DNA of 64,000 bases, from assembly GCF_025449215.1 (NCBI RefSeq), contig NZ_CP104900.1, positions 2,728,001 through 2,792,000 of the forward strand. Reading direction: 5' to 3'. A program made the translations under genes and the position numbers. This document shows positions 8,650 to 19,763 of the stretch, one piece after another. Below the pieces are notes generated by a model. The model was not told the origin of the DNA, did no database searches, and worked only from the letters and a program-made list of their open reading frames with translations. The DNA is from Shewanella seohaensis (lineage in GTDB: Bacteria > Pseudomonadota > Gammaproteobacteria > Enterobacterales > Shewanellaceae). Numbering within the stretch: the first letter of the stretch is position 1; every line of letters begins with the position of its first letter.

Positions 8650-9291
8650 TTACTCTTCGGGGTAGACCTTTTCCTTAAATTCGCAAAGATCCTCAATAAT
8701 ACAGCTGCCACAGCGGGGTTTGCGAGCCAGACAGGTATAGCGGCCATGCAGAATAAACCAGTGATGCACATCGACTTTAAATTCGGCGGGAACAACCTTT
8801 AACATGCGCTCCTCGACTTCGACCACGTTTTTACCGGGGGCGAATTTAGTGCGGTTTGCCATGCGAAAGATATGGGTGTCGACGGCGATGGTCGGCCAGC
8901 CAAAGGCGGTATTGAGCACCACGTTAGCGGTTTTACGACCAACGCCAGGAAGCGACTCTAACGCCTCTCTGTCCTCTGGGACTTCACCATTGTATTTTTC
9001 AATCAAGATCTCACAGGCTTTAATCACATTGATGGCCTTGTTGTTATACAGGCCAATGGTCTTGATATATTCCTTTAATCCATCCACGCCTAAGGCATAA
9101 ATACTGTGGGCGGTATTGGCCACTGGAAACAGTTTATCGGTCGCCTTATTTACGCTCACATCGGTCGCCTGCGCCGATAAAGTCACTGCCACCAGTAATT
9201 CAAAGGGACTGGAGAAATTCAGCTCGGTTTCGGGTTTGGGATTGTTTTCGCGAAGGCGGGTGAGGATTTGGATGCGTTTTTCTTGATTCAT
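8650..9291 (-). CDS. nth: Endonuclease III
   Basis: 213 residues, close to the 211 of E. coli Nth. It is a DNA glycosylase/AP lyase removing oxidised pyrimidines in base-excision repair. The helix-hairpin-helix LPGVGRKTANVV carries the catalytic lysine, VDTHIFR the catalytic aspartate, and the C terminus has the four-cysteine iron-sulfur loop (CLARKPRCGSCIIEDLC). The start chosen is the ATG at 9291 (MNQEKR). It is the last gene of the rnf operon, 66 bases after rnfE, the same arrangement as in E. coli. Confidence 0.97.
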   Translation of the reverse strand: MNQEKRIQILTRLRENNPKPETELNFSSPFELLVAVTLSAQATDVSVNKATDKLFPVANTAHSIYALGVDGLKEYIKTIGLYNNKAINVIKACEILIEKYNGEVPEDREALESLPGVGRKTANVVLNTAFGWPTIAVDTHIFRMANRTKFAPGKNVVEVEERMLKVVPAEFKVDVHHWFILHGRYTCLARKPRCGSCIIEDLCEFKEKVYPEE

Positions 9292-9357
9292 AGTGATCCT
9301 TGTAAGCAGTGGGTTTAACGCTAAACCCACCACTTAAGCTGTTATCTCAATAAGGGC

Positions 9358-10056
9358 TTAACTCACTTTGGTGATCCGTGCCCGTGTCACGCTTGGTTGT
9401 ACAGCCGCTTCGGGTTGACGCTCTTTAAGCTTTTTATCGATAACGTTTTTCAGGGCGATAAGTAGGCCCATCACAATAAAGGCGCCGGGCGGTAACATCG
9501 CCAGCAGGAAGGGGGTATCGACTTGCCATACCTGAATCGTTAAGGCTTTAGCCCATGGGCCGAGCAGTTGGTCGGCGCCATCAAACAGGGTGCCTTGGCC
9601 GAGAATTTCGCGCGTGGCGCCAAGAACCGCTAAGACTAAGGTAAAGCCAAGCCCCATCATCAGTCCATCGAACGCAGCGCTAAAGGCATTATTACGGGAG
9701 GCAAATGCTTCTGCGCGGCCAATGATAATGCAGTTGGTCACAATCAGCGGCAAGAAGATCCCTAAGGACAAATACAGGCCATAGGCGTAGGCGTTGATCA
9801 GCAATTGCACCGCCGTCACCAGCGCGGCAATGATCATCACAAACACGGGGATACGGATTTCCTTAGGCACATAGTCACGTACCAACGAGACTAAAATGTT
9901 TGAGCCTATCAGCACCAACATAGTGGCGACCCCAAGCCCGAGGGCGTTGGTGAGGGTGGCCGTTACGGCTAACAGGGGACACAAGCCCAGTAATTGCACT
10001 AAGCCAGGGTTGTTTTTCCACAGTCCTTGCCAGGCAATTTCGCGATAATTAGTCAT
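9358..10056 (-). CDS. rnfE: Electron transport complex subunit RnfE
   Basis: 232 residues with about six transmembrane helices. It belongs to the RnfA/RnfE/NqrDE family of paired inner-membrane subunits and carries the conserved [10 protein letters not shown] segment in the first part and [16 protein letters not shown] in the middle. It forms part of the ion-translocating electron-transfer complex, which in E. coli (Rsx) also reduces SoxR. The ATG at 10056 overlaps the end of rnfG by 8 bases. Confidence 0.96.
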   Translation of the reverse strand: MTNYREIAWQGLWKNNPGLVQLLGLCPLLAVTATLTNALGLGVATMLVLIGSNILVSLVRDYVPKEIRIPVFVMIIAALVTAVQLLINAYAYGLYLSLGIFLPLIVTNCIIIGRAEAFASRNNAFSAAFDGLMMGLGFTLVLAVLGATREILGQGTLFDGADQLLGPWAKALTIQVWQVDTPFLLAMLPPGAFIVMGLLIALKNVIDKKLKERQPEAAVQPSVTRARITKVS

Positions 10057-10687
10057 GGTTGGCCTCACAATTCAGAGGTTGGCTGAAAATCTCTGCTTGA
10101 TGCTGAGTAAAGTACCATACGGCGCGCTTAACCGCTTTCACATAGGCGCGTGGTGTGATTGTCGCGCCGGTAAATTGGTCGAAATCACCACCGTCTTTTT
10201 GCACTAGCCATTGCTTATCATCTTCTGATTTAAGCACTTTACCGACGAATTGCGTCACCCAGTCGGATTTACGTAAATCGATTTTATCCCCAAGGCCAGG
10301 GGTTTCTTGGTGGGCGAGTGTGCGCACGCCTAATACTTCACCTTGGGTATTGATGCCCACAATCAGCTTAATATTGCCGTTGTAACCATCGGGGGCAATG
10401 GCTTCTAGGGCGATAGCAACGGGTTTACCAGCAGCGGTAGCGATATAGGCGGGCATGGCATCTTCGGTGCCGAGCGCCTCTTTATCCTGCAACAGAGTGC
10501 ATTGTGCGGTCAGCTCATTGTCATGGAGCTCATCAGGGATCAGCTGATGCAGCACGCGCATCAATTCTTGCTGCTCTTGCTGCTTAATTTTGTCTAAGGT
10601 CTGTTGATTGATCACTGCGACTAAGCCCGTGCAGAGCAGGGCAAACAGGGCAAGTAGCAGACCATTTTTAATCATTGGATTATTCAC
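10049..10687 (-). CDS. rnfG: Electron transport complex subunit RnfG
   Basis: 212 residues. An N-terminal transmembrane anchor is followed by a periplasmic FMN-binding domain. The covalent flavin attachment motif is the TGAT in [14 protein letters not shown], near residue 178. The start is a GTG at 10687, supported by GAGGA six bases upstream; no better ATG has such a site. It lies between rnfD and rnfE and overlaps rnfE by 8 bases. Confidence 0.95.
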   Translation of the reverse strand: MNNPMIKNGLLLALFALLCTGLVAVINQQTLDKIKQQEQQELMRVLHQLIPDELHDNELTAQCTLLQDKEALGTEDAMPAYIATAAGKPVAIALEAIAPDGYNGNIKLIVGINTQGEVLGVRTLAHQETPGLGDKIDLRKSDWVTQFVGKVLKSEDDKQWLVQKDGGDFDQFTGATITPRAYVKAVKRAVWYFTQHQAEIFSQPLNCEANHD

Positions 10688-10740
10688 GTTTATTCCTCAA
10701 GAATCTTTGTTCAAGCATGCTTGATTCTTTTGCCACAGGC

Positions 10741-11805
<1,065 letters not shown>

Positions 11806-11870
11806 CTAATCTTGAGTCACTGATTTTTAAGCTAATCATTTTTAAAGCACTGAGGTTAAAACCCGCAGTG

Positions 11871-14491
11871 CTATTCATTTGCATCGCTGATCGCATTCGC
11901 TTCTTTGGCCGCTTTTTTGGCTTTCGCGCGGGCAACCGCAGCAGCGACCTTGGCCTTTTTCTCATCTTCAGGACTGAGTGGCGCACTTGGTTCAGCGACT
12001 GAGCTTGATTCATTTCCTGATTGAGAGTCTGGTTCAGAACCTGACTCAACGTCTGATTCAGGCTTAGCGTCTACGGCTAACTTGGGCTGAACTTCGACAA
12101 CATCACTCGAATCTGCTCGCTGCGCGGCGGCCTTTTTGGCTTTCGCACGGGCGACCGCAGCTGCGACTTTGGCCTTTTTTCATCTTCGGGGCTGAGTTGT
12201 GCGTTTGGTTCAGCGACTGAGCTTGATTCATTTCCTGATTGAGAGTCTGGTTCAGAGCCTGACTCAACGTCTGATTCAGGTTTTGCGTCTGTTGCTAACT
12301 CGGGCTGAACTTCGATAACCTCAGCCGACTCAGCTTGCTGCGCGGCGGCTTTTTGGCTTTTGCACGGGCGACCGCAGCTGCGACTTTGGCTTTCTTCTCA
12401 TCTTCGGGACTCAGCGGGGCGCTTGGAATAGAGCCTGACTCTGATTCTGGCTTAGCGTCAGCGACTCGCTCGGGCTGAACTTCGGCAACCTCACTCGATT
12501 CAGCTTGCTGCGCGGCGGCTTTTTTGGCTTTAGCACGGGCAACGGCTGCAGCGACCTTGGCTTTTTTGTCATCTGCTTCTGCGTTAGCCGTTGTTTCTGT
12601 TGCTGACTTATCTGTGTTGCCTGTCGCGGCATCAGTGTCGTCATTGGCATCCGAGTTGGCCTTTAACGCTGCTTTTTTCGCTTTGGCGCGAGCGATGGCT
12701 GCGGCGACTTTATCTTTTGCGATAACGTCTCAGCCTGCTCAGTTGGCTCGTTTTGCTCAGAAGATACCTTTTGTTCAGAAGAGACTGATTGCTTAGAGGA
12801 TTCTGTATCATCCGTCCCTTGAGCCGCAGCGGCGGCTTTCTTGGCTTTAGCGCGGGCAATTGCGGCGGCTACGGCTGCTTTACTCTTAGGTGCCTCAGTG
12901 CTGTTTGCATCAGCATTCACGACTTCGGCTGGCGCGTTATCGGCGGTGGTTTCTGCCGCAGCTGCTTTTTGGCCGCGATCCGCGCCATGGCTTCGGCGAC
13001 GGCATTTTTATCCGTTGAGCTCATGGTCGCTTGGCGACGCGCAGCGGCTTCCTTAGCCTTGGCTTCGCGGGCGAGTTTTTCTTCTTCGAGGCGTTGAATA
13101 CGTGCCTCGAAGCGCAGTTTGGCGCGCTCGGCTTGATGTTTCTCATCGGCGGCTTGTTTTAGTGCCGATTTAGCGATGCGGTAGTATTCCACCAGTGGAA
13201 TATCACTGGGGCACACATAACTACAGCAACCGCATTCGATGCAATCTTTAAGGTTGTAGCTGGCCGCCTTGTCATATTCTTCAGCTTTTGCATGCCAAAA
13301 CAGTTGTTGTGGTAGCAAGAGTGCAGGGCAGGCGTTGGCACATTCGCCGCAGCGGATACAGGCCTTTTCCTCTGGAGTGGTTCCAATCTCTTGACTGCTT
13401 GGCACCAAAATACAGTTTGTGCCCTTTAAAATCGGCACTTGGATGGTGGGTAACGCATGGCCCATCATAGGGCCACCAATAATCACTTTTTGATCGGCTT
13501 CGGCGTTAAATTCAGTATATTTGAGCACATGTTCAACGGGCGTGCCTATGGGTAACCAATAGTTGCCGGGCTTACCGACATTTTGGCCGGTAACGGTAAC
13601 CACTCGTTCAATCAACGGTTTACCTTGGGTCACGGCTTGGTGAATCGCAAACGCGGTTCCCACGTTATGCACGACAATCCCAAGCTTAGCGGGGATGGAG
13701 CCTGAGGGCACTTCACGCCCTGTGATGATCTGAATAAGCTGCTTTTCACCGCCAGAAGGATACTTGGTTGGTATCGCCGTCACCCGCGTGCTGCCCGCAG
13801 GGAGCGTGGATTGACTCACCGCCTGTTGCATGGCTTTGATGGCTTCGGGTTTGTTGTCTTCGATAGCAATCACAATACGCTTGGGCGCGAGGAGGCGATG
13901 GATAATTCCAATCCCCGCCAGAATGTCTTGGCTGTATTCGCGCATTAAACGATCGTCGGCGCTGATATAGGGTTCACACTCCACGCCGTTGATAATCACT
14001 AATTCGATTTCACTGACGGGATTCAGCTTGATATGGCTTGGGAAGGCGGCGCCGCCCATACCGGCAATGCCTGCACCATGGATTTTGGCAATCATCTCTT
14101 GATTGCTGAGCTCAATTGAGCCTGGCGTTAACTCGCACCAGCGGTCTTCACCATCGGCGGCAATCACGCAGGTATTGACCGGCAAGGCCGAGGCGTGGTT
14201 GCTGGCTCTTGGCTCAATGGCGACGACAGTGCCAGAGGTTGGCGCATGCACTGGCAAATGCCAAATCGAGGTGCCTTGAGTTAATGGCGCGCCTTTTAAT
14301 ACTTTGTCACCCACTTTGACTGCAAGGGTGCAGTTTTCACCAACCTGTGGCACAGGGACAAGGTATTCCTGTGCTAATGGCAGTTGGCTAATCGGTGTGG
14401 TGTTGGAGAGGAATTTGACTTCAGGCGGATGAATGCCACCGGGTGAGCGCCAAAGGGTTCCTTTATCTAATTGATCTAATAAAGTCAGCAC
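11871..14491 (-). CDS. rnfC: Electron transport complex subunit RnfC with long Lys/Ala tail; four apparent frameshifts
   Basis: RnfC is the peripheral subunit that takes electrons from NADH and carries two 4Fe-4S clusters. The first 524 codons read intact: a glycine-rich nucleotide/FMN region (IIHNGVECEP-like, here VIINGVECEPYIS), then CIRCGECANACP and CIECGCCSYVCP. After that comes a long tail with repeated VAAA(V/I)ARAKAKKA units. The tail is interrupted at four homopolymer runs (12966-12970, 12715-12718, 12350-12354, 12175-12180). Adding one A on the minus strand at each gives one frame of 874 residues ending in TAG at 11871. Long tails of this type are usual in Shewanella and Vibrio RnfC. 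The GTG start has AGAGGA upstream and follows rnfB by three bases. Confidence 0.88.
11940..12860 (-). repeat. Tandem coding repeats in the RnfC tail
   Basis: Units encoding KAKVAAAVARAKAKKA recur about six times, separated by Ser/Glu/Pro-rich spacers. The spacers at about 12001 and 12219 are nearly identical over 180 bases. The spacing between these copies is 218 bases and the next is 170. Both are one short of a multiple of three, as expected if one base is missing in each unit. Such arrays can change copy number by recombination. Confidence 0.8.
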
Positions 14492-14494
14492 CGC

Positions 14495-15076
14495 TTATCC
14501 TCTCTTTTCTTCGTGCGGGGTCTCTTGGATAAGAGTCACGGGAATGGCGTTTAAGCGCCAGTTCCAGTTTTTCAGATTTTGGCCCACAGGGATCATATCG
14601 ATACAGTCAACGGGGCAGGGCTCGACACAGAGATCGCAACCTGTGCAGTCTGCCGTGAGCACGGTATGCATGAGTTTGCCCGCACCAATAATGGCATCGA
14701 CTGGACAAGCCTGAATACATTTAGTGCAGCCAATACATTCATCTTCGCGAATGTAGGCGACTTTTTTGACTTGGGATTGGGCCTCGGCATTGAGCGGCTC
14801 AGGCTCTACGCCCATTAAGCTGGCGAGCTTTTCCATGGTCGCGGTGCCGCCAGGCGGGCACTTATTGACTTTATCGCCATTGGCAATCGCTTCGGCGTAG
14901 GGGCGGCAACCGGGATAACCACATTGACCGCATTGGGTTTGTGGCAGAATCGCTTCGAGTTCATCGACGATGGGATTGCCTTCAACCTTAAATTTTAAGG
15001 CGGCAAATCCGAGTAATACCCCAAAGAACAATGCCAATAGGGTTAATAAAATAACGGCAATTAACATGGTGGACAT
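14495..15076 (-). CDS. rnfB: Electron transport complex subunit RnfB
   Basis: 193 residues. An N-terminal membrane anchor is followed by a four-cysteine cluster region ([17 protein letters not shown] ... CPPGG) and two ferredoxin-type clusters ([14 protein letters not shown] and [14 protein letters not shown]). It passes electrons between RnfC and the membrane subunits. The ATG directly abuts the rnfA stop, and the stop lies three bases before rnfC. Confidence 0.97.
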   Translation of the reverse strand: MSTMLIAVILLTLLALFFGVLLGFAALKFKVEGNPIVDELEAILPQTQCGQCGYPGCRPYAEAIANGDKVNKCPPGGTATMEKLASLMGVEPEPLNAEAQSQVKKVAYIREDECIGCTKCIQACPVDAIIGAGKLMHTVLTADCTGCDLCVEPCPVDCIDMIPVGQNLKNWNWRLNAIPVTLIQETPHEEKRG

Positions 15077-15655
15077 CTATTTAACCAATCCTGTGAATCC
15101 CATAAAGGCCAGTGACATCAGCCCTGCGGTGATCATGGCAATCGCGCCACCTTTGAAAGGCATAGGCACGTCGGCCGCAGCTAAACGTTCACGCATCGCG
15201 GAAAACAGAATCAACACTAAGGAAAAACCCACCGCAGCACCAAAACCATAGATAGCAGATTGAATAAAATCGTGTTTTTCGTTCACGTTTAACAGGGCAA
15301 CCCCGAGTACAGCGCAGTTAGTGGTGATGAGCGGCAGATAGATACCGAGTGCGCGGTGTAAAGCCGCACTGGTTTTTTGCACCACCATCTCAGTAAATTG
15401 CACCACCACGGCAATCACCAGAATAAAGCTCATGGTACGCAGGTAACCTAAGTCAAAGGGCAATAACAGATATTGGTTGACGAGGTAACTGAGAATCGAC
15501 GCTAAGGTCAACACAAAGGTCGTGGCCATAGACATGCCGATAGCGGACTCCAATTTGCTGGAGACCCCCATAAATGGACATAAACCTAAGAATTTCACTA
15601 AAACGAAATTGTTAACCAGCACTGTGCTGATCAACAACAGGAGATATTCACTCAT
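15077..15655 (-). CDS. rnfA: Electron transport complex subunit RnfA
   Basis: 192 residues and six transmembrane helices. It belongs to the same family as RnfE, with [16 protein letters not shown] near the N terminus and [13 protein letters not shown] in the middle; the conserved cysteines are thought to hold an intramembrane 2Fe-2S cluster shared with RnfE. It is the first gene of the operon. Confidence 0.97.
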   Translation of the reverse strand: MSEYLLLLISTVLVNNFVLVKFLGLCPFMGVSSKLESAIGMSMATTFVLTLASILSYLVNQYLLLPFDLGYLRTMSFILVIAVVVQFTEMVVQKTSAALHRALGIYLPLITTNCAVLGVALLNVNEKHDFIQSAIYGFGAAVGFSLVLILFSAMRERLAAADVPMPFKGGAIAMITAGLMSLAFMGFTGLVK

Positions 15656-15686
15656 CTGAATACTTGTCTAAACGGATCTTGGCCGT

Positions 15687-15715
15687 ATTATCGACTTTTC
15701 CGTTTGCATAAACAA
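15687..15715 (-). promoter_or_regulatory. Possible sigma70 promoter of the rnf operon
   Basis: On the minus strand TTGTTT (15715-15710) and GATAAT (15692-15687) are separated by 17 bases, and the -10 element lies 32 bases before the rnfA start. The -35 match is weak. Confidence 0.4.
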
Positions 15716-15725
15716 CATATAGAAT

Positions 15726-15774
15726 GCAGGGTTAACTATCTTTACTGTAAATTTGCGCGGTCCGTTAACCCTGC
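15726..15774. repeat. 11-bp perfect inverted repeat between csrD-like gene and rnfA
   Basis: GCAGGGTTAAC (15726-15736) and GTTAACCCTGC (15764-15774) are perfect inverted copies 27 bases apart, right after the csrD-like stop and before the rnf promoter region. There is no T run, so it is either an unusual terminator or a binding site. Confidence 0.5.
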
Positions 15775-15780
15775 GCTGGC

Positions 15781-17685
15781 TTAAATTTGGTCAGTTAAGG
15801 TAATGGCTTGCGGCTGGGCAATATAATAGCCCTGCAGCCCATCGACGAGGAGTTTTTCGAGGGTCAGTTTTTCTTCCTGACGTTCGACACTTGTCGCGAT
15901 AACACGAATGCCGATACGTCTTGCCACATCCACCATCATCCGCACGAAAAACTTATTATTGCTGTCTTCATCGATTGATGAGGTGTAGCTGCCATCGAGC
16001 TTAATGTAGTCTGGGCGCACTTCGCTGAAGAATTTGAAGGAGGTAAAGCTCATCCCAAATCGCTCGATTGAGACCCGCGAACCGACACTGTGAACCTCAC
16101 GGACGAACTTATAACTGGCACCTAAATTGGCTTGCATACCCGACTCGTTGATCTCAAACACTAGACGTGAGGCGATATACCTGTGCTTGCCGAGAACATC
16201 TCGCAACCAGCCGACAAACAGTTCTTGATGGGCCGAAAAAGCGCTGATATTGATGCCAAAGTTACCGCTAATGGTCGGATTTTCTTTAAGCATTCTTAAT
16301 GTGCTGATCACCACGAGTTTATCTAATTCGGTGCTCATGCCGTGGCGCTCGGCCATGGCGATAACTGTGGTGGTGGGTAAAAACTTGCCTTCGCTGTTGT
16401 AAAAGCGTGCCAGTAACTCGCGGTAGACCTCGACATCATTGCGGCAAGGTTGAATGGGTTGCTGAAAAAACTTCAGCGCTTGGCGGCTAATTAAGTCGTT
16501 GATTGCCACTTTCCAACGATCGTCGCCAAACTGCTCGTCACCATTGAGTTTCTCTTGAATATGGAAACTGTTGGGGCCTAAGGTTTGGGCTATGCTCACG
16601 GCGGTGTCCGCCAAGGAGAGCAGGTTAACGGGATCTGTACCCTGTTGGTAAGGCACTAAGCCAATGTGCGCCACAGATTCGGCTCTCGTCATCTGCTGGT
16701 ATTCATCGAGGAATACTTTAAGTTGTTCTAAAAATTTAGGGCCGTCTTTTAACACTAAATCGGGTAAAAAAATCGCAAAATCGGCGCTGGAGACGCGGTA
16801 GCATTCCGAATCGGGATATTTTGAACAGGCCTTACGAATGCAATTGGCGACGCTGGCTAAATAATCATCACCAGCGGAGCGACCTTGTAACTGGTTCACA
16901 TGGGAAAGCTCAGTCGCTTTAACCATGGCGAGTAGCCCAAGTTGCGGCACGCTGCGGTTACTAATGCTTTCCAACTTTGTGGTAAAACGCGGACGACTGC
17001 CAAATCCGGTGATCGGATCCTGATAAGCCACCTTATGCAGTTTCTGGTTCTCTTGGGTGAGGGTATCCATTTGCGATTTGAGCTGCAGGCGGCAGTCTTC
17101 GAGTGCCAATCTCACTGGCGTCATTTCACCATTGAGTTTGGAGGACTCAATGGCGGAAAAATTCATCTCTGGAATGTGGGAAATATACTCAGCCGCATAA
17201 CGGATAGCCGATCTTAACTTGTTGTTAAGCAATACAAACACAACCAAGAGTATGATGTAGGTGAGTATCAATACTAAGCCGAGTTGCTGAGTGCTGCCGA
17301 TAGCTGTCTCAATCGCTTGGTCGGCACTGAGTTTTACCTGCAAACGACCCGCGGCCAGTTTTTGCGTATGAGCTAAATCTAAGGCAAATAATCCAGAGAG
17401 TGGATGCGAACCCTGGGAATTGAGCTCACCTTGGGTGTAATTGAGCTGTCCATCGGTATCATCAATATATTGAAAAAACTGCAGCGGGTAATGGGCAGAA
17501 ATAGTTTGATAGAGCTCGGCGCCATTGCCTTGCCACTGGGAAAAATTACCCAAGTATTGTTTGAAGTTACTGAGCTCTTGTTGTTGCTGGACCTGGAGCT
17601 GGTTATTTTCGTTGTGATAAATCCAACCAAACAGCCCTAAAAAAATCAGCAATAAAAAGATGGGATATGATTTAGACATCGCCAT
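15781..17685 (-). CDS. csrD: CsrD-like degenerate GGDEF-EAL protein
   Basis: 634 residues, close to the 646 of E. coli CsrD. It has two transmembrane segments (near residues 8-25 and 135-155) around a periplasmic part, then a HAMP-like/coiled region, then a GGDEF-type domain, then an EAL-type domain. Both active sites are degenerate: the GGDEF position reads VSSADF, and the EAL domain has ELLAR, while the metal-binding DDFG segment reads ERFG. This is what is seen in CsrD/MshH, which is not an enzyme but promotes RNase E turnover of the small RNAs CsrB/C. The name is assigned by this similarity. A different degenerate signalling protein is possible. Confidence 0.75.
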   Translation of the reverse strand: MAMSKSYPIFLLLIFLGLFGWIYHNENNQLQVQQQQELSNFKQYLGNFSQWQGNGAELYQTISAHYPLQFFQYIDDTDGQLNYTQGELNSQGSHPLSGLFALDLAHTQKLAAGRLQVKLSADQAIETAIGSTQQLGLVLILTYIILLVVFVLLNNKLRSAIRYAAEYISHIPEMNFSAIESSKLNGEMTPVRLALEDCRLQLKSQMDTLTQENQKLHKVAYQDPITGFGSRPRFTTKLESISNRSVPQLGLLAMVKATELSHVNQLQGRSAGDDYLASVANCIRKACSKYPDSECYRVSSADFAIFLPDLVLKDGPKFLEQLKVFLDEYQQMTRAESVAHIGLVPYQQGTDPVNLLSLADTAVSIAQTLGPNSFHIQEKLNGDEQFGDDRWKVAINDLISRQALKFFQQPIQPCRNDVEVYRELLARFYNSEGKFLPTTTVIAMAERHGMSTELDKLVVISTLRMLKENPTISGNFGINISAFSAHQELFVGWLRDVLGKHRYIASRLVFEINESGMQANLGASYKFVREVHSVGSRVSIERFGMSFTSFKFFSEVRPDYIKLDGSYTSSIDEDSNNKFFVRMMVDVARRIGIRVIATSVERQEEKLTLEKLLVDGLQGYYIAQPQAITLTDQI

Positions 17686-17890
17686 AAAAATCCGCTCTCA
17701 AAGTGTCTTAGTATTACGGACAGAATATTAAATGAATGCTCAGTCAATATCCCTATCTGCGTGATGATACTCAAAATTTTGGTTAACAAGCAGATCACAG
17801 TGTAACTGTATTTGAGGCAAAACAGAAATGAAAAGCGATTAGTTTAACGGAGTCACAAAGGAGGGGATTGTGTGTATTGCGATAAGAAAG

Positions 17891-17966
17891 TGGCTCCCCT
17901 GACTGGACTTGAACCAGTGACATACGGATTAACAGTCCGCCGTTCTACCGACTGAACTACAGGGGA
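17891..17966 (-). tRNA. tRNA-Asn(GTT), copy 6 in transcript order
   Basis: 76 bases with encoded CCA. The acceptor stem pairs TCCCCTG with CAGGGGA, the T arm has GGTTCAAGTCC, and the anticodon loop CTGTTAA gives GTT. It is the promoter-distal member of six identical copies. Confidence 0.97.
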
Positions 17967-18013
17967 GTAGAGGGTGCGATATTGCTATCGACTTGAGATA
18001 TCATCTTTTAAAG

Positions 18014-18089
18014 TGGCTCCCCTGACTGGACTTGAACCAGTGACATACGGATTAACAGTCCGCCGTTCTACCGACTGAACTACAGGGGA
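18014..18089 (-). tRNA. tRNA-Asn(GTT), copy 5
   Basis: It is identical in sequence to the other five copies. The spacer to the next copy downstream is the same 47 bases as that between copies 4 and 5, so these units arose by tandem duplication with a period of 123 bases. Confidence 0.97.
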
Positions 18090-18136
18090 GTAGAGGGTGC
18101 GATATTGCTATCGACTTGAGATATCATCTTTTAAAG

Positions 18137-18212
18137 TGGCTCCCCTGACTGGACTTGAACCAGTGACATACGGATTAACAGTCCGCCGTTCTACCGACTG
18201 AACTACAGGGGA
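18137..18212 (-). tRNA. tRNA-Asn(GTT), copy 4
   Basis: It is identical to the neighbours and has encoded CCA. The spacer on its distal side is identical to the one after copy 5. Confidence 0.97.
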
Positions 18213-18258
18213 GTAGATGATGCGATATTGCTATCGACTTTAACTTGTCTTGCGTTAG

Positions 18259-18334
18259 TGGCTCCCCTGACTGGACTTGAACCAGTGACATACGGATTAA
18301 CAGTCCGCCGTTCTACCGACTGAACTACAGGGGA
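18259..18334 (-). tRNA. tRNA-Asn(GTT), copy 3
   Basis: It is identical to the neighbours. The spacer to copy 4 differs partly from the duplicated spacer (its 3' portion diverges). Confidence 0.97.
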
Positions 18335-18364
18335 ATCGTTTAACGCAACAGCTTGGTAATTAAG

Positions 18365-18440
18365 TGGCTCCCCTGACTGGACTTGAACCAGTGACATACG
18401 GATTAACAGTCCGCCGTTCTACCGACTGAACTACAGGGGA
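18365..18440 (-). tRNA. tRNA-Asn(GTT), copy 2
   Basis: It is identical to the neighbours. The spacer to copy 3 is shorter, 30 bases. Confidence 0.97.
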
Positions 18441-18486
18441 ATCGTTAGTTACCTAACTGCGCCTCACTTTTATCGAGATTGAAATT

Positions 18487-18562
18487 TGGCTCCCCTGACT
18501 GGACTTGAACCAGTGACATACGGATTAACAGTCCGCCGTTCTACCGACTGAACTACAGGGGA
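18487..18562 (-). tRNA. tRNA-Asn(GTT), copy 1, promoter-proximal
   Basis: It is identical to the neighbours. It lies 41 bases after the -10 element of the strong promoter at 18604-18632. Confidence 0.97.
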
Positions 18563-18603
18563 ATCGTTTCTCTCGTCTCGATGACTTGTTGAGAACGGAG
18601 CGC

Positions 18604-18632
18604 ATAGTAAAACGCTCTGTGGGATGAGTCAA
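18604..18632 (-). promoter_or_regulatory. Sigma70 promoter of the tRNA-Asn cluster
   Basis: On the minus strand TTGACT and TACTAT are separated by exactly 17 bases and followed by a GC-rich discriminator (GCGCTCCG). This is the usual form of stringently controlled stable-RNA promoters. Confidence 0.8.
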
Positions 18633-19148
18633 CTCGAGTTACTAAAAAAAGTGTAATTATGCTGTTAAGTGTTCATCTAATGTGCATCGTGGTGCCAAAA
18701 TCAGCATTTTGATGAAGAAATAACTTATGTTTTCGTAAGATAGCGCGTCTTCATCTTAAAAACACTTGGGATTTTTAGGGGAGACAAAAAGCGCAAATAG
18801 ACCTAGTTGGTTAAATTCTCAGCATTATTTTGGCGGGAGACCCATTTGATATTTCAAAAACCTCAGGCTTAAATAGATAAAGTGTATTTGAGTGGCAACG
18901 AATCGATGCTTTTGTGGTCAAAACCTTTACGCCGTCATGCTGCCACTCGCTTGGTAAGTCTTAACCTGATGCTTTAATTACTGATCTCACAATATAAGGT
19001 ACTAATATGAGGTGCTGACTATTTATAAAGTGCACAATATGCGGTAGGTATATTAGGCAGCACTGCAGCTTCCACTGGTTATCCCTAAAGCGACAGCAGG
19101 AAGCCCATCTCAGCCGAGTGGCAAAACACTTATCGAGAGGTGAAAACA
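18633..19148. other. Intergenic region without recognised genes
   Basis: About 515 bases. No credible coding frame, RNA gene or repeat was seen between the tRNA-Asn promoter and the small gene at 19149. A promoter for that gene is expected at the right end. Confidence 0.5.
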
Positions 19149-19352
19149 ATGGCAATGAGTCGATTAGAACAAGCAGAAGCGTTACTCGAGCAGCCCTTAA
19201 CCTTAGATGTACTGCGTCAGTACCGTGAGTTGTCCATGCATTTAGATGATCCTGATTTTCAAAAAATCCAAGATTTAGCCGAAATCCTCTTTGTGGTTGC
19301 CTCTACGGACGAAGCGCTTTTTGCGGCCGCGCTTGCAGAAGACTTAATTTAA
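19149..19352 (+). CDS. Small hypothetical protein
   Basis: 67 residues, acidic and helical (RLEQAEALLEQPLTLDVLRQ ... AEDLI). The ATG at 19149 is preferred because AGAGG lies eight bases upstream; an in-frame GTG at 19140 has none. No family is recognised. It is the last host gene before the prophage. Confidence 0.55.
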   Translation: MAMSRLEQAEALLEQPLTLDVLRQYRELSMHLDDPDFQKIQDLAEILFVVASTDEALFAAALAEDLI

Positions 19353-19533
19353 GCGCTAATCAAGTTATCCCTCGGTCATGAATATTCACTTTCTACTATT
19401 TTCTGCGAACAGATAGCCCCAATTCTACTGACTCATATGGATAAAGCGGAAAGCGCTGTCATTTTATGCTGTAAAACACGAATAAAGGCGTAACAGCAGG
19501 AGATCAATCAGATTTTGTGAATGTTATCGGTTG

Positions 19534-19547
19534 TAACAAGTAGTAAC
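19534..19547 (+). repeat. 14-bp direct repeat flanking the prophage, left copy
   Basis: TAACAAGTAGTAAC directly precedes the TG that begins the prophage. The identical sequence follows the CA at the right end (57451-57464). It is the probable target-site duplication. Confidence 0.7.
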
Positions 19548-19747
19548 TGTAACCGTTCATATAGTTTGATAAATAGTGGGAATAGGCGAGATTAGCTAGA
19601 ATTTGGCGGGATACCTTGATTTATAAGGCTTGAGCTAACCTAGTCCTAAGTCGGAACTGAATCACTAGGATTGATAAAAACAAAGCTGGCACCGAAAAGG
19701 TTCACCAGCTTTGAAAAAGATTCACAGTTCATCAAGATTGATAAACT
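19548..19747 (+). promoter_or_regulatory. Left-end transposase binding sites
   Basis: Three related sequences lie in the same orientation: 19553-19576 (CCGTTCATATAGTTTGATAA...), 19699-19720 (GGTTCACCAGCTTTGAAAAA..) and 19726-19747 (AGTTCATCAAGATTGATAAA..). Their shared form GTTCAYNNNGNTTGAWAAA appears inverted at the right end. By position they correspond to the L1-L3 MuA sites of Mu. L1 and L2 are unusually far apart (about 146 bases). Confidence 0.65.
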
Positions 19748-19763
19748 CGGAACTCATAAACGT

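Noticed and set aside
12524..13097. Open frames on the plus strand opposite the RnfC tail
   Set aside because: They are the complement of the Lys/Ala repeat and stay open only because of its composition. They have no binding sites.
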